Assembly: GCF_004127215.1 (NCBI RefSeq)
Contig: NZ_QEWJ01000003.1
Coordinates: forward strand, 93,196 to 157,195
DNA length: 64,000 bases
Source: Streptococcus oralis
GTDB taxonomy: Bacteria; Bacillota; Bacilli; Lactobacillales; Streptococcaceae
Direction: 5' to 3'
Part shown: piece by piece, positions 26,572 to 39,256 of the stretch
Position numbering within the stretch: position 1 is the stretch's first letter
Layout: every line of letters begins with the position of its first letter
Program-made: the position numbers and the translations under genes
The notes under the pieces: model-generated
Told to the model about the DNA's origin: nothing
The model's database searches: none
Seen by the model: only the letters and a program-made list of their open reading frames with translations

Positions 26572-27384
26572 CTAATCAATCCAATAATTCTTATCAGTTC
26601 CTGGAACCTGTTGTTCAACAGGTGGTGGAGTCATATAATCTGATCCAAATTCGTAGACAAGAATTTCATGGTATTTTCTCGGAACTTTCACTACGATGTT
26701 TTCGTATGGCATATCAATCAGATCATAGAGCCATTCTTTTTTGATTCCCTCTGGAAAACTTGGATCAAATATCGTACAGGTAAGATCTGTAGCTTGATTT
26801 ACACTATATTTCAAAGCAAGATTCTCTAATTTTTGATTCCAAGTTTGTGGAGAACTTAGGCGAAAAATAGCCGATCCAATATAGCGAGGCAGATTTTTTA
26901 CCCCCCCATTTTCTAATTTAATTCCTTTGAAATTCAAAGAAGAAAGGCGGACAAAGTGTTTATAGAGCTTCATTTTCTTACAATCACTTTCCTCCGTCAC
27001 GACACCATCGTATGGAAAAATGTCAACGCAAGTTCCCAATACGACTGTCGGGTCCAGAAGATTGGCATCTCTACGTGTTCTAATGTCATGAACACGCATA
27101 TAACTGTAAGGATAGCCTTTTGTTTCTCTAAATGAAATCAATTTATAGTAAGGATGATTCTCATTTTTTAAAACCTTATAAAGCTTTTCAAATTCATCAC
27201 GCGCCAAGGAAATATCCGTATCATCATCCCAAGGGATAAATCCTTTATGGCGAACAGCTCCTAGTAAGGTTCCAAAATCAATAAAATATTTAATCTGATG
27301 CTGTTCACATAGTTCATGTAGATACTTTAAAATATCCAACTCCACTTGTTTTATTTCTTCAAGACTTAAAACTCTCTCAGACAT
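26572..27384 (-). CDS. LicD family phosphotransferase
   Basis: 270 residues with the LicD signature: 'YFIDFGTLLGAVRHKGFIPWDDDTDISL' near the N-terminus (the DDDxD metal site). LicD proteins transfer phosphorylcholine (or related phospho groups) to sugars of teichoic acid or other glycans. It follows the polymerase-LicD fusion in the same direction and precedes the esterase gene. Acceptor sugar cannot be told. Confidence 0.85.
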   Translation of the reverse strand: MSERVLSLEEIKQVELDILKYLHELCEQHQIKYFIDFGTLLGAVRHKGFIPWDDDTDISLARDEFEKLYKVLKNENHPYYKLISFRETKGYPYSYMRVHDIRTRRDANLLDPTVVLGTCVDIFPYDGVVTEESDCKKMKLYKHFVRLSSLNFKGIKLENGGVKNLPRYIGSAIFRLSSPQTWNQKLENLALKYSVNQATDLTCTIFDPSFPEGIKKEWLYDLIDMPYENIVVKVPRKYHEILVYEFGSDYMTPPPVEQQVPGTDKNYWID

Positions 27385-27426
27385 ACTTTCTATTCTCCTA
27401 ATTTTGACTAATTTTTTAAACGATTT

Positions 27427-29601
27427 TTAACTGCGATTTGCTTGCTTAGAACTTTTAGTGATTTTCCACAGTTTGAAATCATGGTGAGATACTCTCTGTT
27501 CAAGAGGGGGCAATTGCATGTAATCCCCATAGTCAGAGGTCAAAATTTCATGGTAGTGTTTTGGAATCATAAACTCCTTACCTTCAAATGTTCCCACAAT
27601 CACTTGTTCTAACCACTCACGTTTCCAAACTGGCTTATTCATATCCTTGTAAATCAAATAGTCAACTTGCTCATAGTCAGCAACTGCTCTAGATTTAGCA
27701 AGCTCATCAATTTGCTCAACATACTTATTCGTATTTGTAAAATAGAAAATGACAACAGAGATATAACGGATCAAAGAATTTAGTAGACTTTTCGTGTTGG
27801 TAATTCCTTTAAAAGTGTAACAACTCAATTGACGTTTCTTTATGAGTTTCGTCATCTTGTTTTTAAAGTCCGCATCATCTTCATAACCATCTACAGGGAA
27901 AATATCCACATAGATTCCCATATTTGAATCAATTCGTACATCTTCTTCTAGCAAGTAGGTATGGTTATCCTGCACTTTCATAAAAGGATAGACATAGTTG
28001 AGATTATTTTTATAAGACATGACTTCATAACGTTCATCAGGATGAGCGATGAGGTAATCTTGTAGTTTCTCATAGTCTTCTCTTAGCATGCAAATATCCA
28101 TATCATCGTCCCAAGGGATAAAACCTTTATGGCGAACCGCACCAATTAGACTTCCATATGCTAGGAAATACTTGACACCAATTTTCTGACAAACCTCATG
28201 AATGTACTCCATGATTCCAAGTTCCATCTCTTGAATTTCACTGACATCTGTTACTTCTTGATACCGAACTCCTTCATCCCGTTTGCAAACCACTAGTCCA
28301 TAACCAATTGCTAACCAGAAGATGATATTAATAAAGTTGGTTGAATACATAATCTGACTCTCAAATAATTGACCAAACAAGATACCAAAGAAAAGGATCA
28401 TAATCAATTTATCAGTATTTTTCTTGGAAACAATCAAATACGTTAAAAAGCGCTTGATGACATAAGCCAGTATAAGAAGGAAGGATACCAAGCCTAGAAC
28501 TCCCGAACTGACAAATATAGTCACAAAAATGTTATGGAAATTCCCACCGATAAGGGAGTTTTGAATCTCGAATTTACTGAAATATTCTGTATAGTAATCT
28601 GGAACATTCCGTACACCATAACCAAAAATTGGTTTGGCACTGCCCATCTTGATGGCGTTTTTCCAAATATAGGTTCTACCACTTGGTGTTGTTTCAATCA
28701 GATGGAGTTCACCATTCTTCTTGGTAACAGACGAATCTGTCTCAGCGTAGGACTGTCCTTTGTTTAAGTCAAAAACAGTCGCAGTTTCAGATGCGATATA
28801 GATTGAGGTCGCATAGCTTAATCCAATGTTGGTTGCAGTAATAAGCAAACCAGCAACTATAAAAGTGAGGAATCGTTTAACGATACTTCCTCTAGTAGCA
28901 AAGAAACTATAGAGTCCAATCATGAGAAGTAAAGAAAGTAAGGCTCCTCGACTTTGCATCGTAGCGAAGTAAACGAATTGAATCACATTGTTCAGTTTTA
29001 GATAAACAGAATATTTACTTCCTTTATGGATCAAATACATAGCCAAAATAATGCTAATGTATGAAAATATCGCACTAGCATTAGGATTAACAATCCCCCA
29101 CAGACGTCCATTCATGACACCATAGTAATAAGATTGCTCGCCAATCTTAAATAGGATAAGGACTCTACTTACCAATAAACCAAACGCAAAAATTGCTGAA
29201 GAAAAAGATACAATTTGAACCGTATAGGCAATCCAGTCAAATAATTTTTTAAGTTGCCCTGATTGTAACATGGTAAATAATAAAACATAGGTTACCATGA
29301 AGAGGATTTCAATCACATTTCCAATCAAATGTCCGGAACGATTGAAAATAGCAGATAGCAGATGGCTTCCAGCTAAGAGTCCAAATAAGGATAGAAATTT
29401 GCGATCTACTGTAATCTGTTTCCACTTAAACAACAGTGTGTAGCAAATATAAAGTACAACAATCGCTGACAATCCCTTATAGATTGGATTTGCTGCCTTA
29501 TAAACTAGTGAACTCATACTTAAAATCGAAATGAAAACAAATAGATATGAAATCCATAATTTTGATTTTTCAAAGTATTCATCCATTTTTGAAAAATTCA
29601 T
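27427..29601 (-). CDS. O-antigen ligase/polymerase-like membrane protein fused to a LicD domain
   Basis: 724 residues from the ATG at 29601 (AAGGAG 6 bases before; a TTG two codons upstream is an alternative). Residues about 15-430 hold 10-12 membrane segments with a Wzy/O-antigen-ligase-like pattern, including a large outer loop near residues 270-350 (SGRTYIWKNAIKMGSAKPIFGYG). Residues about 455-720 form a complete LicD domain (FLAYGSLIGAVRHKGFIPWDDDMDI). The fusion suggests that unit polymerisation or transfer and phosphocholine addition are linked, although the active sites might face opposite sides of the membrane. It lies 15 bases after the GT2 gene. Confidence 0.8.
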   Translation of the reverse strand: MNFSKMDEYFEKSKLWISYLFVFISILSMSSLVYKAANPIYKGLSAIVVLYICYTLLFKWKQITVDRKFLSLFGLLAGSHLLSAIFNRSGHLIGNVIEILFMVTYVLLFTMLQSGQLKKLFDWIAYTVQIVSFSSAIFAFGLLVSRVLILFKIGEQSYYYGVMNGRLWGIVNPNASAIFSYISIILAMYLIHKGSKYSVYLKLNNVIQFVYFATMQSRGALLSLLLMIGLYSFFATRGSIVKRFLTFIVAGLLITATNIGLSYATSIYIASETATVFDLNKGQSYAETDSSVTKKNGELHLIETTPSGRTYIWKNAIKMGSAKPIFGYGVRNVPDYYTEYFSKFEIQNSLIGGNFHNIFVTIFVSSGVLGLVSFLLILAYVIKRFLTYLIVSKKNTDKLIMILFFGILFGQLFESQIMYSTNFINIIFWLAIGYGLVVCKRDEGVRYQEVTDVSEIQEMELGIMEYIHEVCQKIGVKYFLAYGSLIGAVRHKGFIPWDDDMDICMLREDYEKLQDYLIAHPDERYEVMSYKNNLNYVYPFMKVQDNHTYLLEEDVRIDSNMGIYVDIFPVDGYEDDADFKNKMTKLIKKRQLSCYTFKGITNTKSLLNSLIRYISVVIFYFTNTNKYVEQIDELAKSRAVADYEQVDYLIYKDMNKPVWKREWLEQVIVGTFEGKEFMIPKHYHEILTSDYGDYMQLPPLEQRVSHHDFKLWKITKSSKQANRS

Positions 29602-29622
29602 TTTCAACTCCTTCTCATAATA

Positions 29623-30594
29623 TTAGTTTCTTAACCCAACAATTTTCTTATACATCCATGGAGAAAATACAAGTGATAGAACTGCTATCTTGCGAAATGT
29701 AGTGAAATAAGCATCCTTCCAAATTTCGTGTCGATGCTGAACAATCCAAGACCTCAACTCAGCTTTCTCCTTTTGATACTGTTCAGATGAAGTAAAGATA
29801 ATTTTATCGTAAACTGTGATATATGACCAACGTTCTCTATTTTTTAATTCAGGTTTTAAATCAGGAAAGGCTTGTGATACTTTAGCGATTATGTGCTTAT
29901 AAACTTCTATCGTGTCAAATACATGCTGATTAACAGATGTTGTCGCACTTCCCTCACGATGATCATAATAATAAATTGGTTTGTCAATAAATACGCTACT
30001 GCATCTTGTCTTTAGTAGCAATTCAGTTAAGAACAAGGCATCTTCAGCTAGGTGATAATCTGTATTAAACTTTTCATCCGCTAACAGATCTCTCTTAAAC
30101 AGTTTTGCGACAGGAAAAAATGACGTCCTAGTGGTCATCAGTAATTCCTTCATGGTTTCTTCTGTTGACCAGATTTCTTTTCTTCCAGAATGAGGAGGTA
30201 AATCTGTCACAATTCCATTTTTAATATGGTGCAGAGGAGCGATTGTAAATCCTACGGTCTCCTCATCATCAACTGCACCAATCAAGGTTTCCAGATAGTC
30301 TTTCGTAACGAAATCATCGCTATCAATAAAGGTGATCCAAGCACCCGTCGCTAGCTGAATTCCTGTATTTCTCGCATTTGAAACTCCAGCATTTTCGATA
30401 TGATAAACCTTGATATTCTCATACTGAGATGCTAAGTAATCACAGATCTTTCCGCTGAAGTCGGTAGAACCATCATTGATTAGGATTAACTCAAAATAGG
30501 CATACGTCTGTTGAAGAATCGACTCCACACATCGCTCCAGATAGGCTTCTACATTGTAGACCGGAACGATAACGCTTATTTTTTCTCCCATCAT
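29623..30594 (-). CDS. Family 2 glycosyltransferase
   Basis: 323 residues with a GT-A fold: 'ISVIVPVYNVEAYLERCVESIL', 'INDGSTD', 'ENAGVSNARNTGI' and the 'FIDSDDFV' metal site. It should add one sugar to a lipid-linked precursor on the cytoplasmic face. Its ATG overlaps the stop of the upstream licD gene (ATGATG/TGA), so the two are coupled. Sugar specificity is not readable. Confidence 0.88.
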   Translation of the reverse strand: MMGEKISVIVPVYNVEAYLERCVESILQQTYAYFELILINDGSTDFSGKICDYLASQYENIKVYHIENAGVSNARNTGIQLATGAWITFIDSDDFVTKDYLETLIGAVDDEETVGFTIAPLHHIKNGIVTDLPPHSGRKEIWSTEETMKELLMTTRTSFFPVAKLFKRDLLADEKFNTDYHLAEDALFLTELLLKTRCSSVFIDKPIYYYDHREGSATTSVNQHVFDTIEVYKHIIAKVSQAFPDLKPELKNRERWSYITVYDKIIFTSSEQYQKEKAELRSWIVQHRHEIWKDAYFTTFRKIAVLSLVFSPWMYKKIVGLRN

Positions 30595-31427
30595 GCTCCG
30601 TATTCTCCCTTGTACTCTGTGTAACTCTTGTCCATGTCTGCTATGATGGCATCATGATGCGGTACTTGCTTATCCGCTGGTGGTGGCGTCATATAATCCC
30701 CAAAAGCAGTGCTGAGATAGGCATCATAGCCGACTGGGATGGGCATCTCAGTATCTTCAAATGGCAAGAAGAGATTGTCTTCAAAGGATGCGATTGGGTA
30801 CTTGTTTCGCATGTAGCCAGGACCTGAGCATAATTCCGTAATGCCATCGCTCTCAGCTAGACTGTACTTGGTCATTTCTTTCTCAGCTTTTTTCCAAATG
30901 CGATAACGTAGACCTTTGGGAGTCAAACCGAGTAAAATGCGACTCCCCCATTTCATGATAGCACCATGCTTTTCTGGAATAGTTTGGGCGCAAAAGAGTG
31001 AATAAATCAAGGCCCAGCGGACTTGTTTCTTACGTTCAGCTGGATTTTTCGGATAATAATCTAAAGGTAAAATATCCAAGGCTAAACCGTGTGGCAAATC
31101 CAAATCCTGCTGATAAGGCTTGATACAGGTCGTTTCCTTATCTCGAATGGTAATAAAAAGGTTCCGATCGACAAAATCCTTCTTGCTTTTTGAAAGAAAA
31201 TAACGCTCATCTGCATAACGAGGCCATAATTCTGCCAACTTTTCATAGTCCTTGCGAGGCATAAAAAAATCTAAGTCATCATCCCAAGGAATGAAACCCT
31301 TATTACGAAGGGCACCGATAGCTCCTCCACCACAGAGATAGCACAACAAATCATGTTCTTTACAAAATGCGACGAAATATTCAGCCATTTCCAGACTACG
31401 AGCCTGAATCGCTTTCAAATCACTCAT
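30591..31427 (-). CDS. LicD family phosphotransferase
   Basis: 278 residues with 'LCYLCGGGAIGALRNKGFIPWDDDLDFFMPR' near the N-terminus, the LicD core with its DDDxD motif. It is the first gene of the licD-GT2-polymerase/licD-licD-pce series. In pneumococcus a LicD gene next to a GT2 gene and psr occupies what I recall as the same place and is part of choline teichoic acid synthesis. Confidence 0.85.
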   Translation of the reverse strand: MSDLKAIQARSLEMAEYFVAFCKEHDLLCYLCGGGAIGALRNKGFIPWDDDLDFFMPRKDYEKLAELWPRYADERYFLSKSKKDFVDRNLFITIRDKETTCIKPYQQDLDLPHGLALDILPLDYYPKNPAERKKQVRWALIYSLFCAQTIPEKHGAIMKWGSRILLGLTPKGLRYRIWKKAEKEMTKYSLAESDGITELCSGPGYMRNKYPIASFEDNLFLPFEDTEMPIPVGYDAYLSTAFGDYMTPPPADKQVPHHDAIIADMDKSYTEYKGEYGA

Positions 31428-31506
31428 GTCTCTCCTCTTCTGTCCAATAACGAGTTATATCGTTTTATTATACCATAAAAAAGCCTTAAAAATCCATCAG
31501 ATACCG

Positions 31507-31560
31507 TAAAAATCAAAGCTTCATCTACTCTTTTTATTAGTGAATAAAGCTTTGATTTTT
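31507..31560 (-). terminator. Terminator after psr
   Basis: A 14-bp inverted repeat (31508-31521 with 31547-31560) with a 25-base loop; on the minus strand it ends in GATTTTT. It separates psr from the licD cluster. Confidence 0.5.
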
Positions 31561-31573
31561 ATTTATATACATC

Positions 31574-32848
31574 TTATCTCATTCCCATTTGGGCGAGTTT
31601 AGTCCGGTATTTGTTTTGGTCGACAAGTAGACCTTGTCCTCCGTAGACATCATAAGCGTCTACCCAATCGCCAAGTTCTGGCACCGTCAACCTTTCAATA
31701 CCATTCTGTGCGCCTTCGATAACTGACAAACCATTGGTCAATAAGAAGCTATACGGTAGATTGGTTGAAGTCATTCCAAAGACCTTTCCAAGCGCCTCTG
31801 AACCTGTAAAGAGTTTGGTCGGGTCTTTGATTTGCTCAAGAACAGCTGACATGACCTGCTGTTGACGTTTGGTACGGCCATAGTCTCCTTCATCATCATC
31901 ACGGAAGCGGGCGTAGTTAAGCAAGGTTGAGCCATTCATTTGTTGCTTGCCAGCACGAATCGTTTGAGTTGGCGACTCTGTTTCTGTTGCATGAAGATCA
32001 TCTCCAACTGCAACTTCTGTCAGAGACTGACCATTCAATGTTGAGAATTGAGCATCGATGGCCACCCCATCAGGAAATAGAGTATCAATAGCAGTTGCAA
32101 AGGCCTGAAAATCCACTAGAGCATAATACTTAATGTTCAAATCAAAGTTATCTTTTAAAACCTTGCGAACCATTTCTGCTCCTTTTTGTCCCTCCTGCTC
32201 CCCAAGTTCATAGGCTACGTTGAGTTTGTTATCCCTCTGCTTCTTTCCATTCACAATCTGGCTGTAGCCATCAATATAGACTAGGTTGTCACGCATGAAG
32301 CTGACTAGCTTGATCTTCTTATCTGATCCGCTAACGTTTAGTACCATGATCGTGTCAGTACGGGTCTCTGCACTATTTTGACCGATACGGCCATCTGTTC
32401 CCATGACTAGGATGTTCACACCATCTTTGGTATCCTGACCATTAAAGACCTCTACTTGAGCTGCCTTGGCGTCAGCTGGCTTATTGCTAGTAGTTGCCGA
32501 CTGGAAACCTCTAAGGAACATAATAATCATGCCCGCAGCCACACAGGTTATCAACAGTAAAAGCCAAATTAGAACTCGTTTAAAAAATCTTCTTGGTTTC
32601 TTCTTTTTTACTTCTGGAAGAGAGGAAAATTTCTGATGTCTATTCGAGCGACTTTGATTGGAATATTGTGGAATTCCAATGTCCTTCCCTAGATTTTTTT
32701 CCCTTTCATTAGAGGGTAATTCGCCGTCCATTTTTCTTTTCAGATAGTCAAATTCTCTCTTTTCTCTGTCATTTAGGTAATGAATATTCTTAAAAAGGTA
32801 GTCATAACGTAACTGCTCATGATGACTTAAAGGGCTTTCTTTGCTCAT
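31574..32848 (-). CDS. psr: LytR-CpsA-Psr (LCP) family cell-wall glycopolymer ligase
   Basis: 424 residues: a cytoplasmic N-terminus of about 83 residues, one membrane segment (about 88-112), and an outer LCP domain with 'VLVMGTDGR', 'RTDTIMVLNV', 'SFMRDNLVYI', and 'NYARFRDDDEGDYGRTKRQQQVM' (the Arg/Asp pyrophosphate-binding cluster). LCP enzymes attach teichoic acids or capsules to peptidoglycan. Its start overlaps the pheA stop by 4 bases, yet its role fits the next cluster. Confidence 0.88.
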   Translation of the reverse strand: MSKESPLSHHEQLRYDYLFKNIHYLNDREKREFDYLKRKMDGELPSNEREKNLGKDIGIPQYSNQSRSNRHQKFSSLPEVKKKKPRRFFKRVLIWLLLLITCVAAGMIIMFLRGFQSATTSNKPADAKAAQVEVFNGQDTKDGVNILVMGTDGRIGQNSAETRTDTIMVLNVSGSDKKIKLVSFMRDNLVYIDGYSQIVNGKKQRDNKLNVAYELGEQEGQKGAEMVRKVLKDNFDLNIKYYALVDFQAFATAIDTLFPDGVAIDAQFSTLNGQSLTEVAVGDDLHATETESPTQTIRAGKQQMNGSTLLNYARFRDDDEGDYGRTKRQQQVMSAVLEQIKDPTKLFTGSEALGKVFGMTSTNLPYSFLLTNGLSVIEGAQNGIERLTVPELGDWVDAYDVYGGQGLLVDQNKYRTKLAQMGMR

Positions 32849-33689
32849 AGGCTCTCCTTTCCTAAATCTCTAATGGTGAAAATAGGGTAGGTTCCCAATA
32901 TCTTGTACTGGATCCCAATTGTTTCGAGTTCTTGTCTGGCAAAATGAACCAGCTCTTTGGCACCATAATCCACATCAATAATGAAAAAATATTCTCCCAA
33001 GGCTGTTTTCAAAGGACGGCTTTCTATCTTGGTTAAGTCAATACCTCGCCAAGCAAAGGTTGAAAGAGCCTTGTAGAGGGCACCAGGAAGGTTGTCTGGT
33101 AAGGTTAGGGCTAGACTCATTTTTTCATTTTGTGATTGCAGAGGGATAGTGGGAATCTCGGACCCTAAAACCCAAAAACGAGTGAAATTGGCTTCCATTT
33201 CTTGGATATTTTCTGCTATCAACTCCAAACCATATTCTTCAGCCGAACTTTTAGGAGCAATGGCTGCATAAGGCTGGTCTGGGTGTTCAGCAATAAAGCA
33301 GGCTGCATAGGCTGTACTTGCCGTCACTTCAAGCTGGGCTTCTGGATAATACTCCTCTATGAATTTCTTTCCTTGAGCCAGAGCTTGAGGGTGGGAAAAG
33401 ATTTTCTCAATTTTTAACTGACCAGGAACTGTCATCAGTTGCTGATGAATGGGTTGTACTATTTCTGCAACAGCCTGAATGTCCGTCTGATGAAAAAGAT
33501 AGTCCAAGCTTTCATGCACACTTCCCTCAATGGAGTTTTCAACTGGCACCACCGAATAGTCCACCAAGCCTTGTTCATAGGCCTTGATAACATCTGTAAT
33601 ATTGGCAAAGGCTTGTAATTCCTCATTAGGAAAAGCAGTTTGCACAACGTGGTGCGAAAAAGATCCCTTAGGACCTAGATAAGCAATTT

Positions 33690-33693
<4 letters not shown>
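32845..33693 (-). CDS. pheA: Prephenate dehydratase
   Basis: 282 residues from the ATG at 33691-33693 (MKIAYLGPKGSFSH), which overlaps the aroK stop as ATGA. The frame is open 25 codons further but that stretch lies inside aroK. The catalytic domain includes 'VPVENSIEGSV' and 'NFTRFWVLG'; a C-terminal ACT domain (ESRPLKTALGEYFFIID) normally senses phenylalanine. It converts prephenate to phenylpyruvate. Confidence 0.95.
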
Positions 33694-35532
<1,839 letters not shown>

Positions 35533-35871
35533 CTATTTCAACAATTCTGAAACAGGTTCAAAGACAATTTTTTCAATGTCCGAAAGGTAAATCGATAATT
35601 GTTGCTGTTTGGCAAAGAAATCTGACAAAAGAGTGTTCTCTTGGATCTGCTTGCTGAAGGACTGCATCTTTTCTTGGAAAGAGGCATCTGGCATTTGTCC
35701 AGTTTGCGCCATGACTTGGATTTCTTGCTGGAAGGCGAGGTAGTCTGCAAAAATCTTGCTAGCTTGTTCATCAGCTTGGATAGCATCTTTGGCTGACTTA
35801 ACCGCCTTGTATTCTGGCAATTCGCGTAACCCGCGACTGAGTTCATTTGCACTATCGTAAATATTTGACAT
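35533..35871 (-). CDS. YlbF/YmcA family protein
   Basis: 112 residues from the ATG at 35871 ([15 protein letters not shown]) with AGGAG upstream. It is almost wholly helical, of the YlbF/YmcA (DUF964) family. In Bacillus such proteins assist RNase Y and RNA processing. The meaning of its place between tyrA and aroA, also seen in related streptococci as far as I recall, is not known. Confidence 0.8.
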   Translation of the reverse strand: MSNIYDSANELSRGLRELPEYKAVKSAKDAIQADEQASKIFADYLAFQQEIQVMAQTGQMPDASFQEKMQSFSKQIQENTLLSDFFAKQQQLSIYLSDIEKIVFEPVSELLK

Positions 35872-35881
35872 GATTTTCTCC

Positions 35882-36985
35882 TTATTTGATGACAACTGTG
35901 TAGTCCGTATTTTCTGAAATTAAGCGCTCAGCTCGTTCCAGATCCTGAGCATTTTTAAAGGAAATTTGTAGAATCCCGTGAACATCCTCACGGTTTTCTT
36001 CGTTGATGTGGATATTGACCAAGGAAGTTCCTCGTAGCAATTCCAAAATCCTCAAGATAACATCTTCTTCATCGGGAACATCAACATAGAGGTCATAAGA
36101 GCTATCCACTCCTCCACGTTTATGGATTTCCATAGCCTGACGTTGCTCACGCGCTTGGTTGAAAAAGTTCCAAATCTGCTCTTCTTCCCCCTTGCTAATA
36201 GCCTGACCAATCTCATCTAAGCGTTCCTTAAAATCCTCAATCCGCTCTAGGATAGTCTCACGATTGGATAAGAGAATAGAAGCCCACATACCTGGTTCAC
36301 TCTCTGCAATACGGGTCATATCTCGAAAACCACCCGCCGCAAAGCGCCTTGCCATCTCATGTTCTTGAGCATAGACAGCTGTTTGCTCCATGAGACCTGA
36401 CGCCAAGATATGGGGAAAATGGCTAACCTGTGAAGTTACTCGATCGTGCTCCTTGGGATCAATCTCGATAAAACGAGCATGAAGACCAGACAGTAGGTCC
36501 TTCATTTCTGAAAGAGTTTCTGGAGTGGTCAAACTCGATGGAGTAAAGATATAGTAGGCATTTTCAAAGAGATTGACATCAGCAGAGGCAGCTCCTGTCT
36601 TGTGGCTACCAGCCATAGGATGGGCCCCGACAAAACGAACAGACTTACCAGCCAAATACTTCTCCGCTGCATCCACTATGTCTGACTTGGTCGAGCCAGC
36701 ATCCGAGATAATGACGCCTTCTTTCAAGTTCAAACCTGCCAACTCCTGAATAAAAGCAATGGTCTGCTTGATTGGCAAGGTCAAGATGATGATATCTGCC
36801 AGAGGAGCAAAACTGGCAAAATCATCCGTCGCACGGTCAATCATACCTTCTTCCAAGGCAATATCTCTAGAAGCCTGACTGCGATTATAACCTAGAATTT
36901 CATAATCAGGATGATCACGCTTGATACCTAGGGCCATAGAGGCTCCAATCAATCCAAGACCTGCTATATAGACTGTTTTTGCCAT
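35882..36985 (-). CDS. tyrA: Prephenate dehydrogenase
   Basis: 367 residues: NAD-binding '[16 protein letters not shown]', catalytic region '[14 protein letters not shown]', and a C-terminal ACT-like domain (about 295-367). It converts prephenate to 4-hydroxyphenylpyruvate for tyrosine. Confidence 0.95.
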   Translation of the reverse strand: MAKTVYIAGLGLIGASMALGIKRDHPDYEILGYNRSQASRDIALEEGMIDRATDDFASFAPLADIIILTLPIKQTIAFIQELAGLNLKEGVIISDAGSTKSDIVDAAEKYLAGKSVRFVGAHPMAGSHKTGAASADVNLFENAYYIFTPSSLTTPETLSEMKDLLSGLHARFIEIDPKEHDRVTSQVSHFPHILASGLMEQTAVYAQEHEMARRFAAGGFRDMTRIAESEPGMWASILLSNRETILERIEDFKERLDEIGQAISKGEEEQIWNFFNQAREQRQAMEIHKRGGVDSSYDLYVDVPDEEDVILRILELLRGTSLVNIHINEENREDVHGILQISFKNAQDLERAERLISENTDYTVVIK

Positions 36986-36994
36986 AGGAACTCC

Positions 36995-38161
36995 TTAATA
37001 GTTCTTTGTATAGTCACGGTGTTTGGCTACCGCTTCTTTTAATTCCTCTAGGTTGTCTGATGAGAATTTCTCAAGGATTTCTTGTGCTAGAACCGTTGCT
37101 ACAACGGCTTCCATGACAACACCTGCTGCTGGAAGAGCGGTCGGATCACTTCTCTCCACAGTTGCCTTATAAGGTTCGTGAGTCTCGATATCTACACTCA
37201 TCAGAGGTTTATAAAGGGTGGGGATGGGTTTCATGACACCACGGACAACAATTGGTTGCCCATTGGTCATGCCTCCTTCGAAACCACCTAGATTATTGGT
37301 ACGACGAGTGTAGCCGTCTTCTTTAGACCAAAGAATTTCATCCATGACTTGGCTACCTTTTCGGTAACCAGCCTCAAACCCAAGACCAAACTCCACCCCT
37401 TTAAAGGCATTGATAGAAACAACAGCTTGGGCCAGTCTAGCATCCAATTTTCGGTCCCATTGGACATAGGATCCGAGTCCAACTGGAACGCCTCCGACCA
37501 CTGTCTCAACAACTCCACCGATGGTATCACCGTCACGCTTGATTTGGTCAATATAATCCTTGATTTCCTGTTCTCGTTCTTGGTTGACAATAGAAACTTC
37601 TGACTGGGCAGCTCTTTCCTTAATCTCAGCGACCGTCAGATTTTCAGGGACATCGATTTCCTTGCCACCAAAGACCACGACATGGTTGGCAATTTCCATA
37701 TCCAGCTCTGCCAAGAGGCGTTTAGCTACTGCCCCAACTGCCACTCGCATAGTTGTTTCACGAGCAGATGAGCGCTCCAAGGAATTTCGCAAATCATCAA
37801 AACGGTACTTGATACCCCCAACCAAATCGGCATGACCTGGCCGAGGATGAGTGATTTTCCGTTTGCTTTTAAGGCGGTCTTCAATGTCCTCAGCAGACAT
37901 GATATCCAACCATTTTTGATGGTCCTTATTGACGACATCCATAGTAATGGGAGCCCCAGTCGTCTTCCCATGGCGAACACCCGAAGTAAAGACAACCTGA
38001 TCACTCTCAATCTTCATACGGCCACCACGACCGTAACCACCCTGACGGCGTTTCAGATCCTCATTGATGTCCTCTGCTGTCAAAGGAAGTCCAGCAGGAA
38101 TTCCTTCAATGATAGCTGTCAGACGGGGTCCGTGTGATTCTCCTGCAGTTAAATATCTCAT
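36995..38161 (-). CDS. aroC: Chorismate synthase
   Basis: 388 residues starting [12 protein letters not shown], with the family motifs '[12 protein letters not shown]', 'HPRPGHADL', '[12 protein letters not shown]' and a late '[13 protein letters not shown]'. It needs reduced FMN to form chorismate. It lies 9 bases before tyrA and after aroB in the operon. Confidence 0.96.
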   Translation of the reverse strand: MRYLTAGESHGPRLTAIIEGIPAGLPLTAEDINEDLKRRQGGYGRGGRMKIESDQVVFTSGVRHGKTTGAPITMDVVNKDHQKWLDIMSAEDIEDRLKSKRKITHPRPGHADLVGGIKYRFDDLRNSLERSSARETTMRVAVGAVAKRLLAELDMEIANHVVVFGGKEIDVPENLTVAEIKERAAQSEVSIVNQEREQEIKDYIDQIKRDGDTIGGVVETVVGGVPVGLGSYVQWDRKLDARLAQAVVSINAFKGVEFGLGFEAGYRKGSQVMDEILWSKEDGYTRRTNNLGGFEGGMTNGQPIVVRGVMKPIPTLYKPLMSVDIETHEPYKATVERSDPTALPAAGVVMEAVVATVLAQEILEKFSSDNLEELKEAVAKHRDYTKNY

Positions 38162-38170
38162 AGGCTCTCC

Positions 38171-39238
38171 TTATTTTACCAAGTAGTCTTTCATCTCTTC
38201 TAAGGAAACAGGGTGAATGGTCGCTGAACCAAGATCTGGCACCAAGACCAATTTCAAGGTGTTTCCACGCGCTTTCTTATCATGAGTCAAAGCTTGATAA
38301 AGTTTGTCAACATCCCAGTTTTCATAGTCAATAGGAAGTCCAAATTTCTGACACATTTCAGTGATGGACTGAGTCATTCCTTCTGGCATAAGACCTTTTT
38401 CCTCAGCAACCTTGGAAATCTGCACCATTCCCATGGCTACAGCTTCTCCATGCATGACTTTTCCATAACCTGCCGTTGCTTCTATGGCATGACCAATAGT
38501 GTGGCCAAAATTGAGGTAAAGGCGGACACCATTGTCCAATTCATCCTCAACTACCATCTTGCGCTTCACCTGACAAGAATGTTCGATCAAAGTTTCTGCA
38601 TGTTCCAGAATGCTCTCCACAGAACCATCCAACTCTGTCAGTAGAGCCCATAATGCTGGATCCTCAATCAAGCCATACTTGATAACCTCACCCATCCCTT
38701 CTATCAACTCCCTTTTCCCGAGTGTTTCAAGGACAAGCGGATCAATCAGAACCCCGTCAGGTTGGGCAAAAGTTCCCACCATATTCTTAGCAAAAGGGGT
38801 GTTGACACCTGTCTTTCCACCGATAGAAGAATCAACCTGGGCTGTCAAACTAGTCGGAATCTGAACAAAGTGAATGCCCCGCATATAGGTAGAGGCAACA
38901 AAGCCAGCAAGGTCCCCAACGACACCACCACCAAGAGCTACAATTCCATCGCTACGAGTCAGACCTTGCTTGACTAGAAATTCATAGACTTTCTGAACTG
39001 TAGTTAAATTCTTTCGTTCTTCACCTTCTAAAAAGTCAAAAACAGCTACCTGAAAACCAGCATCTTCTAGGCTGAGCTTGACCTTCTCCGCGTAGAGTGA
39101 GGCCACATGGTTGTCTGTTACGATAACCACTTTTTGCGGTTGCCAGAGTTCTCGCAACCATTGACCTGCTTGCGATAGACAACCTTTTTCAATCTGAATA
39201 TCATAAGGATGATGTGGAATATCGATTCTGATTTTCAT
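38171..39238 (-). CDS. aroB: 3-dehydroquinate synthase
   Basis: 355 residues with '[21 protein letters not shown]', '[19 protein letters not shown]' and the zinc ligands in '[11 protein letters not shown]' and 'HGEAVAMGM'. It cyclises DAHP to dehydroquinate using NAD and a divalent metal. Confidence 0.96.
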   Translation of the reverse strand: MKIRIDIPHHPYDIQIEKGCLSQAGQWLRELWQPQKVVIVTDNHVASLYAEKVKLSLEDAGFQVAVFDFLEGEERKNLTTVQKVYEFLVKQGLTRSDGIVALGGGVVGDLAGFVASTYMRGIHFVQIPTSLTAQVDSSIGGKTGVNTPFAKNMVGTFAQPDGVLIDPLVLETLGKRELIEGMGEVIKYGLIEDPALWALLTELDGSVESILEHAETLIEHSCQVKRKMVVEDELDNGVRLYLNFGHTIGHAIEATAGYGKVMHGEAVAMGMVQISKVAEEKGLMPEGMTQSITEMCQKFGLPIDYENWDVDKLYQALTHDKKARGNTLKLVLVPDLGSATIHPVSLEEMKDYLVK

Positions 39239-39256
39239 AGTAGGGTCTCCTTTTCA

